From Heliocybe sulcata (Eukaryota; Basidiomycota; Agaricomycetes; Gloeophyllales; Gloeophyllaceae): a DNA stretch of 64,000 nucleotides. The notes beneath the pieces are model-generated. The model saw nothing but the letters and a program-made list of their open reading frames with translations. It ran no database searches and was not told where the DNA came from. This document shows positions 1 through 10,602 of this stretch, in pieces. Position 1 is the stretch's first letter, and every line of letters begins with the position of its first letter. Position numbers and translations under genes: made by a program. The stretch spans positions 1,721,834-1,785,833 of the forward strand of contig ML213506.1 of the NCBI GenBank assembly GCA_004369045.1, given 5' to 3'.

Positions 1-125
1 GGGGTTCCTTATTTTTGGTGCGCAGCAGGTCCCTGGACTCTAGCTCAGAGGTCTAATCTATTAGACTTGTCTGGTCCACTGACTCACGCGGTTGGGCTCA
101 TAACCTGTTAGCATTCCAAAAGTAA

Positions 126-196
126 GGCTAGACCGGGATTCGAACCCAGGTCACCCATTTCCAGTAGGGATGCTTTAACCACTAAGCTATCTGGCC
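126..196 (-). repeat. tRNA-like sequence (SINE head or tRNA relic)
   Basis: Read on the minus strand this folds as a tRNA: a 7-bp acceptor stem with one C-A mismatch, a D arm containing an A-box-like TAGCTTAGTGG, and a T arm with a perfect B-box core GGTTCGAATCC. The anticodon stem is imperfect and the loop has C instead of the universal U33, so a functional tRNA is unlikely. Either a tRNA pseudogene or the pol III promoter head of a tRNA-derived SINE whose body would run towards position 1. Confidence 0.6.
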
Positions 197-229
197 GTAC
201 TCCGGTCTGAGTGTGAATTGTTACATTCC

Positions 230-1212
230 AACAGGTACAACACATCTTGAACTTGGAAGAGTCTGACGGACATATTGAGATCTTGGATGGGGCAGGGACA
301 TGCCCTGGAGGTAAGCTTAGCGGATGGGAAAAGTCTTCTTGGTTGCTTATATCAAATTTATAGAGGATATGCGCGGTAATTGGAGTTGGGATGGTGAGGT
401 TCTGGAGGTTCTGGATAAGGGATCAAACCAAGCCAAGTCCATTTTCCAACATACTTGCCGCGACTTGCACCAGTTAACATTTCTGATGCTAGGTAAGAAA
501 ATCTATGAGATCCTCTCCAGCGCCAATTACCAGGACTATCCTGGATCATGCGTATTGACCATAATACGTACGATATGGAAAGAGCCTTGGAACGTCTCAA
601 TACCGCTCTGCCTCGTCAAACTCTGTGAAGAGCGGTGCGAAGAAAGTTCATACTCCTCTCGGTTCAGTAGGGCAGGATATGATCCGGAGGTTCGACAAAG
701 TATGGAATAAGAAGGGTCAATCTGTGCAACAGACAGAGGATCCGGGGTTTGGTGCATTCTGGCTGGAAACTGTCTCAGATGGTCGGGATGGGAAGTCCGA
801 AGGCGTATGTGCTGCTTGCGGCAAACCAGCCGGTGATGAGACACTGACACTCGACGAATCCCAAAACGAAGACCTAGAAAGAACAAACAACCACACAATA
901 CCACCAAGCCCTTGGTGGTACGCGGCTGCGAGGTCCGGGGAATCGAAGGGTATTGATTAGTTCGAGGGGAACAAAAGGATGAAAGACGTGCTGTGGGGAG
1001 GGGCCTTTGATATGAGGATCGTAGCACGCAGCATTTGTATGGCCGGCGCTAATGAACTAGTGTCGCTAAAGCGGAGCAGCGACAGCGACAGCGGCGCCGA
1101 CAGCGACAGCGACGGTGACGACCTAAAACTCTTTGACGGCGATGGTGAACAGTTTCTACGACACACGGGGTCGCTTCGCAGAAGAGGACAGGATGGGAGC
1201 ATACGATACTAG
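230..1212 (+). CDS. Unassigned fragmentary plus-strand coding segments
   Basis: I do not recognise this gene. Several stretches read like exons joined by 45-55 bp introns: about 233-310, 354-490, a segment around 574-615 (Glu/Arg/Leu-rich helix), 667-900 with a CAACGK motif (two Cys two residues apart), and an acidic Ser-Asp repeat segment around 1062-1130. No single continuous model could be closed, and no start was identified. It may be the 5' part of the MYND gene that follows, an unrelated gene, or a decayed copy. Confidence 0.25.
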
Positions 1213-1420
1213 CAGGTGTTTTAACTCTTTAGAGGGTGATTGTTGGAAACTCTTGACAAAGTCGGAAGACGCGATGAGCACCTTAGTCACTGAAGACTCT
1301 GACGCTAAGCTGAGATGTGAACGGGAGAATGTAACTTGGATTGTACAAACAGAAAATCATCCTTAAATACAAGTACGCTACAGACTACTACTGTGTTGCC
1401 CTATTGTCTTGTTGTCCGTC

Positions 1421-2801
1421 TGAGTCACTTCACCAATTGCCAAACCATATGCTGTGTCCGGTCGTCACTCGCCCTCTATCAAGTCCATCGTCCAATCCCA
1501 ACCCGCTACACCGCTCCTTCCACCAAAGCGCAGCGACGCTGCACATGCTATCTTGACAAGCCATATGAGCGCCGCCGCTAGCCCACTGAAAGAGACAATA
1601 GTAGATGTCGATAGCCCATCGTTGAGTCAGATCAATAAGGCGTCTAATTGTGAGTGAACGTTCTCGAGCAGCGCCGGTCCGAAACCCGAGTCTTGGCAAG
1701 CGGCTCTGGCACATCGGCAATGTCAGCCACGTCGGGGATGTCGCTAGCGTGCACCGAGCGACTATTGTTTGACGAGCCCGGCCGGCTCGGCGTAAGCAGA
1801 TGTGAGTCGATAGGATCAGATAACAGGGTCAATAGCGTGTGGGACCACGGCCGGAGCTTCAGTGAGGGACGTGGCATTCGAGAGCGACGTGCCGATGCCT
1901 AGACCAGAGTCGAGAGCGGCGCGTCGAAGCCTAGGAGCTGGCCGTCGTTCCGACTGAATGTGGGTCGGCTGTGATGACGACAGCGGCCGAGTCGCTGGTG
2001 ACGGCGCTGAATAGGCGGTGGTTGCCGACGCTGACGCGGCCTCGCTGACGTCGACTGGAAGCGCTGTCGCCCAAGTATAGCCCAGTTGGCGTATAGAGTC
2101 CAGAGGTCGCTGTCACCGAGAATAGCCCAAATTTCCCATGTAAGACACAGAAGCATTGCGAAACGCGTTTTCTGGGGTCAGAACAGATTGGGGCCTATCA
2201 CCGGCTCAGATTTGAAGGCCTGCAGGGGGTGTAAGAAGGTTCTGTGAGTGGACTCGTACATTTTTGCTCCCTTGAATGTTGCTAACGCCGGGTGATGCAT
2301 AGGTATTGCTCGGTTAAGTGCCAGAAGGTACCGCTCCATCTCGAGAGGGTGTTCAATGAGTTGATGTGATTTGCATGTAGTGGCATTGGAAAACCACTCA
2401 TAAGAAGCAATGCGCAGCTCAAGCGAAAGTTGAGCCTTCTCAGCCAGAACGTAGTCCAGCTACGACCTTGGCTCGCGACTCGGATCAGCAAGATGTCTGG
2501 CGTGCAAGAATGGTGTTGATCTTCTTATCACTGATTTGCTCATTCATTCTGTTCTTCTGCTTTTCACGATAGCATACTACAGACTGCCTGTTGCAGTGGC
2601 ACGGGAACATATAAGCAGGGCAAAAGCAGCAGTTGCAGAAATCATTGTGCACAAAGGTGGGTGCTTCTGGTTGTGGTCAGGATTCTGCGGCATCTACTAG
2701 GCCGCCGAATAATGATATCTGCTACCATTTTGTCCCATAACATGCTCATGAAGACACCTCTCGCCGCATGGTCGGCATTTGCCATTGGGTGCCAGATTTA
2801 A
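1421..2801 (+). CDS. MYND zinc-finger protein (partial model)
   Basis: The recognisable part is a MYND zinc finger split over three exons. Joining about 2156-2241 to 2301-2327 and then 2388 onward gives ACRGCKKVLYCSVKCQK followed by a Trp, HKK and Cys, the second half of the MYND pattern (Cys pair, YCS..CQ, W...HK..C). The two introns have GTGAGT and GTACCG donors and TAG acceptors. Downstream exons encode a short Ala-rich helix (LPVAVAREHISRAK) and a tail ending at TAA 2799-2801. The first Cys pair of a canonical MYND finger is not visible. Upstream, 1430-1650 reads as a Ser/Pro-rich segment, but the start and early exons are unresolved. MYND fingers are protein-interaction modules; the specific role is unknown. 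Confidence 0.5.
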
Positions 2802-3119
2802 TCTTGGACCCTTTGGGACAGTCTCACGCAAACAGTCAGAAAAGAAATACAGGTATTATCGAGTCCTTTCATGAAAAACATTGGGGATGCACTTTCAAAT
2901 TTCAGCGGCCACAAATCCTTTGGCGCCCCTTCAGCCCTGTCATGCAGTCGTCCCGCAGTGCACTGTCATGTAAGTGCATGGGATGAGATACACTTACTCT
3001 ATCCTCGAGCCCAAGGCAGCACACTTTTCTGGCCGCAGTTCATCGTCAACTTGGTTGGCATCCGATGCCCTTCGTCCGCACTTCGCTGAATCAATCATTC
3101 GAGGAGCCAGCATCACTTC

Positions 3120-3715
3120 TAGTGTTGTGCTAGGCCCAGCTTGAAGCCCAAGCCAAGCCCAGCCGAGCCCGTTTGAGGCCGAGCCGGGCCCGAGCCGAGC
3201 CCTCACAGGCCGCTTGAGGATGGCTCGGCCTGAGACTCAGGCCAGCCGGGCTGAGCCGCCAATGCCCGGGCTTTTCGTACTATATGTCGCAGCACCTTGC
3301 TGTGAATTATTGTACCGGATATGTATGCCTGAAGTGTTGCCAGCACTGGCAGTGATTTGCATGGCTCCAGATGTCTGATTTAGCTTTTATTTCCCCACGG
3401 TAACAGCATGCTTCTTTCCACCACCACCCGCCACAATATTGGTCAAGTCATTGGCTGGCTATGCTAGCTTAGTAAAAGCAGGTCTGATGATCTCAGCCTA
3501 CCGCTATTAGACCAAAATGACACAGGAGATGTTCAGGACGGTATGTTATGCATATTGAACGATCCTGTAATTAATTCTGTTTTACACCAATAAGCCCGGG
3601 CCTAAGCCTGAGCCAAGCCCGAGCCCGGCCAAGCCTACCATGGACGGCTCGGCCTGAGGTTTTTGAAAGCCCGAGCCGCCTAATACCGAGCCGAGCCGGG
3701 CCGAGCACAACACTA
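3120..3715. mobile_element. Non-autonomous hAT-type MITE (596 bp)
   Basis: Both ends carry inverted repeats: TAGTGTTGTGCTAGGCCCAG at the left and, reverse-complemented, TAGTGTTGTGCTCGGCCCGG at the right (two mismatches over the first 22 bases). The element is flanked by a perfect 8-bp direct duplication, ATCACTTC, at 3112-3119 and 3716-3723. An 8-bp duplication and a TAGNG terminus are hallmarks of hAT transposons. The arms are full of GAGCC/AAGCC pentamers. No transposase reading frame is present, so it depended on an autonomous relative. It sits in the FunK1 tail exon; removing it with one duplication copy restores the frame. Confidence 0.85.
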
Positions 3716-5536
3716 ATCACTTCTTCGGGACACTCAAACTTCTTTCTCAATTCCTCCGTGCGGGGAGCACAGCCAGATACTAGTCTTGGAGGTGGCATCA
3801 AAGGCCTTATAAGGTGCACCTCTCCATGGTCCAGATTCAGATCCTGAAGCTTGTTGCGGAATTGTTCATGAACACCCGCATATAAGGAATGGTCATCATG
3901 AGAGCTTGCTGCGGTCAGCATCCGATAGTGCTCACTGAGTGCACCCAGCAGTGAATGGAAGCACCGGCGTAACTTGCCCCAGCACAGGCTCGAGTTTTCT
4001 GATGAATCATTAGCTAGTTTGATGTTGTGGAGGTAGCCGGCCAAGCGATCACGAGAGGAAAAAAGAAGCATTCATTCGAGCTGGAATTGGGGGGCCTTGC
4101 TATGGAAGAGCATATTCGTCTTGTGATCACACACCAGCCACTTCACACACGTTAAGACAATCCAGAACAAAATCCAGAATGCAGACTCCATGTCATGCAG
4201 GAAGTTGTGTCATACGATGGGGGAGGCGGTCGTGGATGATCTTCATCCTCCGTATTGCTACCACAGTGAGCTGGCATAGATGGAAAAAGGAAGGCATTGG
4301 TCTGCAGCTCGACGGCCATAAAGATGGCAGTCCCCTAAGTGACTAATATTACTTCACCCGGTCAAGGTGACTTGTGGACAAACGAACCGTTTTCGGGTCT
4401 GATGAGCGTTGTCCCACCGACAAGTCAAACTCCTTTGCATATCCGAGATTGCCCAACTTTCCTCTCCTGTTGTGAGACAGAATGTTTCCTGAGCTCACAT
4501 TGCGATGAATCCATGAGATGAGGAACAAGATTTGGAGTGCTGAGGAAATGCAATGAGTGGCATATTAGCATGAAGGACTTGGGAATGATAATAGAGGCAT
4601 CCTACCCAGCAAGGCATCCTTCAGGGCGGACAGAACAAGTGTCAGGTCATCCAGCTCATGCAATGCAGAGCACACTTCCTGATACACGACGAAGTTCTGC
4701 TGCTTCTGTTTGTACTCGCGAGGTACATTGCTGTTCTGCATGGAGGAAAATGAGGCCATATAATTTCCAGGAGCACAGGATGTGGACACTCACTGTGGGT
4801 CTGAACCGAGTCTTTGTGCTTCCTGGTTGATGTATGCGAGCGGAAGGAAGGTGTTGGGTGCAGGTTTGAATTCTGTGGGACAGGGCTTAGACATTGCACC
4901 TCAGTAATTTGCATTAATTGTTAAAAATAACTCTCTGTACATTCCATCTGCAAGCATCTGCCGTAGTTCCTTCTTGGTCTCCTTGTTAACGGAATGCAGC
5001 CTATCATCATCATCAGATGGAAACTTCTTTTCGAGCTCATTGCAGTGCTCAAAGATCTTCTCCTGGATCTCACTCTCCATGCTGCTACCATGGTCAAGCC
5101 AGACATCTCTCAGCACTGAGGGTTGTGCCCCTGGAAGGGTGGAGGTGTCATGATTGCCTTTAATCTCGATGACCTCCCAAACTCTGGTTGCCCGTCCAGA
5201 GAAGAACAGGTCGTACTCATCACGGCACCTCATTGTCTTGAAAAAACAGTTTTTGAGCTGGTATACATAGCAGATCTGATCTTGCTCAATGATCTGCTTG
5301 ACGTCGGCATCATACCCAAGGTCGTCAACTTCAGAGAAGATCAGAGAGGACAGTGCCTCCACAAGGGCATGGACATTCTTCATTATCTGGTTAGCATTGG
5401 AACACCTGGACCCAGAGAACATAAACTTACCAGCAGATCCAAGGGTGTTGATATGGCTGAGTGTGAACGAGAAGAATACCAGAAGCACACATCACAGTCT
5501 TCTATGGAAATCTATGCCACTTACATGTCAGGATCT

Positions 5537-6402
5537 TGCACAGTGCACAAGCTGATGCTACAAATACTGTACATATATGTCCGCTGACAATCAGAGTGCA
5601 GATTATGATAAGCAGCCTGCTTATCACAACCTTCACTCTGATTGCTCAGAATACAAGTGTCACGGCTGCCCAGAAAACAGGCTGTGCCACCAGACACAAA
5701 CAGAGGTAAATAGGTCTCACTGATAAGAGTCAGGTGAGCTGAGGTAAGCAGTTGGTCTTGATCATAAACAGGGTAGCACAGAAGATAGAGGTAGGGCACA
5801 GATATACATTGCAGATAGAGGGTTGTAGTGCTGTTAGGCGACATGGGGTTTTGACAAGGAGGCTAAGTCTGGGGTCTCAAGGGAACATCTACAAGTCTTA
5901 TATACACAATAGAATGGTGACTAAATGGAAATGACATGGCTGAGTAATGATGAGTAATAATGAGTCATAGCTGACTAACTATCTATAATATCAAATAGTC
6001 CATAATCACATGTATGTACAGGAACCAATCAGGGAAACTGGATTGAGTGATGCTATCCCATGTAATCATCACTAATCAGAAGATGAGGTGGAGATGATGC
6101 AATATGACATGATGATGGTGCAATATGATGCCAAGGCAACATATCAAATGGTGCTTCTATATCAAATAGAAGCATGCACTGGTGATATATCAAGAGGAAG
6201 TGATGCAACAGTAATATATCAAAGATAGAAGCACATCACTGATGGAACTCTGATAGAAGCTTGTAGAAGGTTTGGGCTAAACCCTAAAGATGTCATTGAT
6301 GGGATCAGACACAGCCACTGTGCCACATCATGTGATGTCATGTGAATGTCATGTGCTTGTGACTGTGACATGGTGACATGTGGCGCAAAACTGTGACAAC
6401 AA
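5537..6402 (-). mobile_element. Solo LTR of an LTR retrotransposon (about 866 bp)
   Basis: On the minus strand the sequence starts TTGTTGTCACAG, ends CTGTGCA, contains a TATATAAG box in its interior and has no coding capacity. It is flanked by an exact 5-bp duplication GATCT at 5532-5536 and 6403-6407. Removing the element and one duplication joins two FunK1 exon halves in frame, which independently confirms the ends. The Copia or Gypsy lineage cannot be told from the LTR alone. The intact duplication suggests a fairly recent insertion followed by LTR-LTR recombination. No internal region remains. Confidence 0.75.
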
Positions 6403-7338
6403 GATCTTTTGATGATTCTGGACCACTCTGTCAGATGTATCCAGGAGAAACCTGAAGGAGACTCACATCAGAGATTTCCGTAGCTGAGTTCTTGCACTTG
6501 AACCCAAAGTTTATGGCAACGTCCGACGTTGCCACTCTCGGTCCCTTGACGATAGGAGGTGAAGTGCTATTGAAAAGCCCCAGGTAGCCATCTACCCGGT
6601 GCTGGGGTCCGGACACCTCTGATTCCGTGGAGTACAGCTCAGCTTTGTACTGGCATGAGGCCTGGGGGAGATCGGAGAGATGGACTTCGGTGATAGTGTT
6701 GATGATAGGGCCGAGAGCTCGGAAGATCGCGGCCTCCTTTCTGCATCCTGTGAGTGCTGACCCATCCCCCTCCCCAGTTGACTTCTTCTCATAAAGCTCA
6801 GAGGGTTTGTTCGGAAAGTCCCTCCACGATAGAGTACACTTGCCATCACCCAAAATGAGGCCCTTCTTCTTCAAATACAGGATGATCGCATCCACATGTT
6901 TCTCTGTGATACAGTTGGATGTATAGCATTCTATCCAATGCTTTGGGGGGCCTTCCAACATTTCCGGCAGCATGTAGGACTATTCAGACCTCGTCCCAGC
7001 TGGATTTTCTGTGCCTCGATGCTGTGCGATCCTCGTGAGGACTATCCCCGTGAAGTGGTGTGCTAGAAAACTTGGTATCAGAAAAGGGATGCCCTCGGAT
7101 GACTATGCACGGCACACCAGGATTTCCCCTGCGGAGTAGTCAGCCTGGCAGTGTCCGTTCTGGAGGGATTAGTTGTCATTAGCTTTTTAGAGGGGAATCT
7201 GAGATCATTGATGGAGGGCGTGGCCTCCCGCCTCTGAGATCTGAGTGATTGAGGCGCTGAGGTGCTTAAGGATCGATAAAGCAAATGCGCTGAGTCCTGA
7301 CTAGTGACTCTTCCCTCGTGGAAGTGCTTGTTCTGCAC

Positions 7339-8097
7339 AAAATAGTGACCCTACTCACCTTATGAAGACCGAAGGTCACTATAGTTATGGAACGGAGACA
7401 GTTTAGTCTCGTCCCCATCCGCTATACAGTTCCGGAAGAGTCCGACCGGAGTTTTAATGCAGTCGATCCCGGGCTGAAGCAATTAGCACGACAAATGATG
7501 CGATACTATATATATATATGCAAGCAACGTAACGCACAACGCAGGGTCCGTTGTGAAAACACAACGGAAGAACGCACATAATCATATCTCTCAAATGCTA
7601 CTGCGCGACAGCCACCGTTTCCTTCTACAAACAAGAGCAAACATGCTATTGTGGCCACGCGGGTTGCTCCGCCTCCGACGTTTGACAGCGACAGTCCACT
7701 ATTGGTTCGGGATGACGCAGGCGGCTGCACCGAGACAGTCCACGGGCATCGATCGACGACAGCCATGGAAAACAATATTATTGTTCGGATCTCGTCGTGT
7801 AAGCTGACCCGCCTCTAGGAGGCGCTGCTTTCTTATTCCCAGATATATATCTATCACATACGCTCGCAACAAGCATTCTTGCAAGGCACGCCCACTCGCC
7901 TCGTGCTACTTCTACTGATATTCATCTTAAGGTGCTTAGCACGGTCCTATATTTGATCCAAATTGGCTTCCTCACTGAGAATACTCCCCTTTGCTCGGAC
8001 TGGTCGATTTCTGCCCCGTGTCTTCAACGTAGGCTGCAGTACCTTGCTTAGCCGACCCTTCCCCCTCCTAGACCGCGAAGTATCAAGCCTAGCGAGT
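7339..8097. promoter_or_regulatory. Intergenic region upstream of the UV endonuclease
   Basis: No gene recognised between the FunK1 relic and UVDE. It contains a short TA run (7507-7519), a perfect 8-bp inverted repeat CCGTTGTG-AAAA-CACAACGG at 7548-7567, and an in-frame, stop-free extension of the UVDE reading frame from 7957 that looks like a mitochondrial leader but has no ATG. Confidence 0.5.
7548..7567. repeat. Perfect hairpin-forming inverted repeat
   Basis: CCGTTGTG and CACAACGG are exact reverse complements separated by AAAA. It lies 530 bp upstream of the UVDE start and 30 bp past a TA tract. It could be a binding site for a dimeric regulator or a chance hairpin. Confidence 0.5.
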
Positions 8098-10202
8098 ATG
8101 CCACGTCGAAAGGAATCAACTGATCCGGGTGTCGAGGTGAAACGAGTCACACGCGGTGAAAGTGCCGCCTTGGCCGTCCAGCCTGTGGACCTTTCTACCC
8201 TGGCTGAGTTGGCCCTGAGAGGTCCTCTTCCGGAGGGTCTCATTCTGCCTGAAGGCATTACCTTGCCTACTCCTTCGCCCTCTCCGATCAAACGGAAGAG
8301 ACGCGCAGCGGTGGCACACGAACCACATCCTGATTCCGAGTCGGACTTGACGCCGCTTGAGGAGGAGGTGCCGAAAAAGCGGAAGCGCAAGGCGAGGAAG
8401 GTGGCTGGACAGGGCGAAGATGAGGCTACCCCGAAGGTGCGAAGGGCAAGACCGCCGAAGCCGGAACCTGTATATGTTATACCTGATGTGGAGAAGAAGC
8501 AGACGACATTCAAGGGTCGCCTAGGTCCGTGACTTTGCTACTATGTCGCTCGGGGTTGTCTGACGCCTTTGGCAGGGTATGCATGCCTCAATACGATCCT
8601 CAGGAGTAAGAAGCCTGCCAGTGAGGCAACATTTTGCTCCCGGACGGCCAGGTCAGCTTTGAAAGCTATGTATGACCTTAGAAAATGAGAGTTGACTCGT
8701 CCTCAGAATTGACACCATCAAGAAGAACGGAATAGAATGGGTCAAGGAGCTTGGCCGCCAGAACGTGAAAGATCTACTAAAGCTGGTTGAGTGGAACGAG
8801 GAAAACGTAAGGACGACATTCTTGTTAAATTCCACTACTCACCATGCTCCAAGAATATACGCTTCATGCGGATGTCGTCCGAGATGTTCCCCTTTGCATC
8901 GCACCCCAAGTACGGCTACACCCTCGAATACTGCGCGGAGGAGTTGAAAGCCGTGGGCGACCTCGCCAACAAGCTGGGTCACCGGCTGACTACGCATCCC
9001 GGGCAATTTACCCAGCTCGGTAGCCCCAAGGACGAGGTCGTAGCCAATGCGGTGCGCGACCTGACATACCACTGCGAGATGATTGACCGCATGGGTCTGG
9101 GGAAGGACAGCGTGATGATCATTCATGTAAGCTCTCTCGTGCGGGGTTCTTATGGGGAGGTGCTGACGAATGCGCACTCGTCGTATCTGTCTGTTTCGAA
9201 ATAGGGTGGAGGAACGTATGGAGACAAGCCGGCCGCGTTGGCGCGTATCCGGAGGTCGGTTACCGAGCTTTTACCGCGGAACGTGAGGGAGAGGCTGGTT
9301 TTCGAGAACGATGAGGTTTGCGCGGAGTCGTTTTATTACAGCCGATCATGTGCTTACTGTGGACAGATGTGTTACAGCGCGGAAGATTTACTACCGCTAT
9401 GCGAAGAGCTGAACATTCCCCTTGTATTTGGTCAGTCCTCCATTAGTCTTGCGGCGAGTCGTTTCTGACATTCGTGGTGAACGACGCTAGATTATCACCA
9501 TGACTGGATCAATCCTTCGAGTATACCACCCGCTGAGATCATTCGCCAAGCGAATGCTATATTTGAGCGTCGAGGTATCAAGCCGAAGCAGCATCTCAGC
9601 GAGCCACGACCAGGGGCGGAGACCATAATGGAGAGGAGGGCCCATGCGGACAGGTGCCAGAAGCTGCCCGATGACCTGCCAGATGACATGGGTAGGCGAA
9701 GAAAGTGTAGAAGAGGAAGTATCGCAGCTGATTAGCTTGATATAGACCTGATGATTGAGGCAAAGGACAAGGAACAAGCCGTGCTGCATCTCTACCGAAT
9801 GTACGGCTTGCAGCCTGTTATTCATGGTGCGTGCTTCCATGGGAACCCGTTACTCATGCTTAGCAAACTATTGAATTTGTAGCAAATCTTCGGCCGCCAG
9901 CAGAACACGAGACGAAGGAGACCAAGGGCCGCAAGTCTTCGAAGAAGAAAGCAACAAAGACAGGGATAATCGAAGATGACTTGTCGGACGAAGATCCCCC
10001 CGTACTGGTTGACGCTGACGACAGCATATCAGGTGGCGGAGATGGCGTTAGCGGGGCGTTAGAAAGCGTTCCAGCGGGCACCCGGAGGAGGAGGACCCAG
10101 GCGAAGCCGGGCAAGACTACACGGAAATCGGGGAAGAAAGTGGGTCCTGTCGAGGATAACGTAGGGTCCGGGGCGAGCACCGGTCACGCAGGGGAGAACT
10201 GA
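8098..10202 (+). CDS. UVE1: UV-damage DNA endonuclease (UVDE)
   Basis: Metal-dependent TIM-barrel endonuclease that nicks 5' of UV photoproducts and starts alternative excision repair, as in fission yeast Uve1. Exon 1 encodes a basic, Lys/Arg-rich N-terminus with nuclear-localisation-like KKRKRK. The catalytic domain follows over several exons: YACLNT, FCSRT, MSSEMFPFASHPKYGY, THPGQFTQLGS, the metal-site signature HGGGTYGDK (made by splicing 9126 to 9205), LVFENDE, DYHHDWINPS and SEPRPGAE. A Lys/Ser-rich acidic tail ends at 10202. Start chosen at the first in-frame ATG (8098); the frame stays open upstream to 7957 with a leader-like sequence lacking ATG. PalC follows on the same strand 400 bp downstream. 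Confidence 0.93.
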
Positions 10203-10602
10203 ATGGATAGCGGAAAGTTTGGATCGGGTCGAATATGCCCCATATGAGTAAATTTGGCTGTGGAATGTGGTAGTTAGGTATGGCATGGTTCCGTAAGACG
10301 AGTGCCACACATGCGACAGCCAGTTAGAGAATTAAGATGAAGGCTTCTTTCGATCTTGGTTGGCTCGGCGACTTCTCCGCTCGTCGCGGGGGGATGTGGC
10401 GGTGCGTCGAATAGTCAATCTTATCAGATGCATTGCCTCTCCCTCGAAAGGATGTCTTTGCTCAGCGTTTCGACTGCCTCTCCTACGGGCGGCCTGGCCT
10501 GCAGGTATATAAGCTCTGCGGCCTTTATCTTTCTTGCGTCTACCGTATAAATACTTCGCAGCGTGTCCGAAACCGCTCTGTTACATCCTCCACGTCCATG
10601 CA
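10203..10602. other. Intergenic, UVDE 3' side and PalC promoter
   Basis: No gene, RNA or repeat recognised. It must hold the UVDE 3' end and the PalC promoter. Confidence 0.4.

Larger units (their letters stand above)
2994..6973 (-). pseudogene. FunK1 fungal-type protein kinase, degenerate and twice interrupted
   Basis: Fungal-type (FunK1) kinase, read on the minus strand. The N-terminal region (6973-6466) has the family's KHWIECYTSNCI opening. After a solo LTR comes the GRATRVWEV and VLRDVWLD segment (5270-5070), then the kinase core: WIHRNVSSGNIL around 4510, KLGNLGYAKEFD around 4450, GTAIFMAVELQTNAFLF around 4310 and FLHDMESAFWILFW around 4190. Introns with good splice sites separate these. 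The catalytic Asp of HRD is Asn (codon 4499-4501) and the Asp equivalent to DFG is also Asn (4448-4450). A one-base frame slip lies before HDMES and an in-frame stop follows shortly after. The tail is split by a MITE; without it the reading frame closes exactly. A further N-terminal segment may extend to 7338. A dead gene or non-catalytic relic. Confidence 0.75.

Noticed and set aside
5537-6402. The 0.9-kb non-coding block as a FunK1 intron
   Set aside because: It has an exact 5-bp flanking duplication and an internal TATA box, and removing it with one duplication joins the exon halves in frame; an intron would not carry a duplication.
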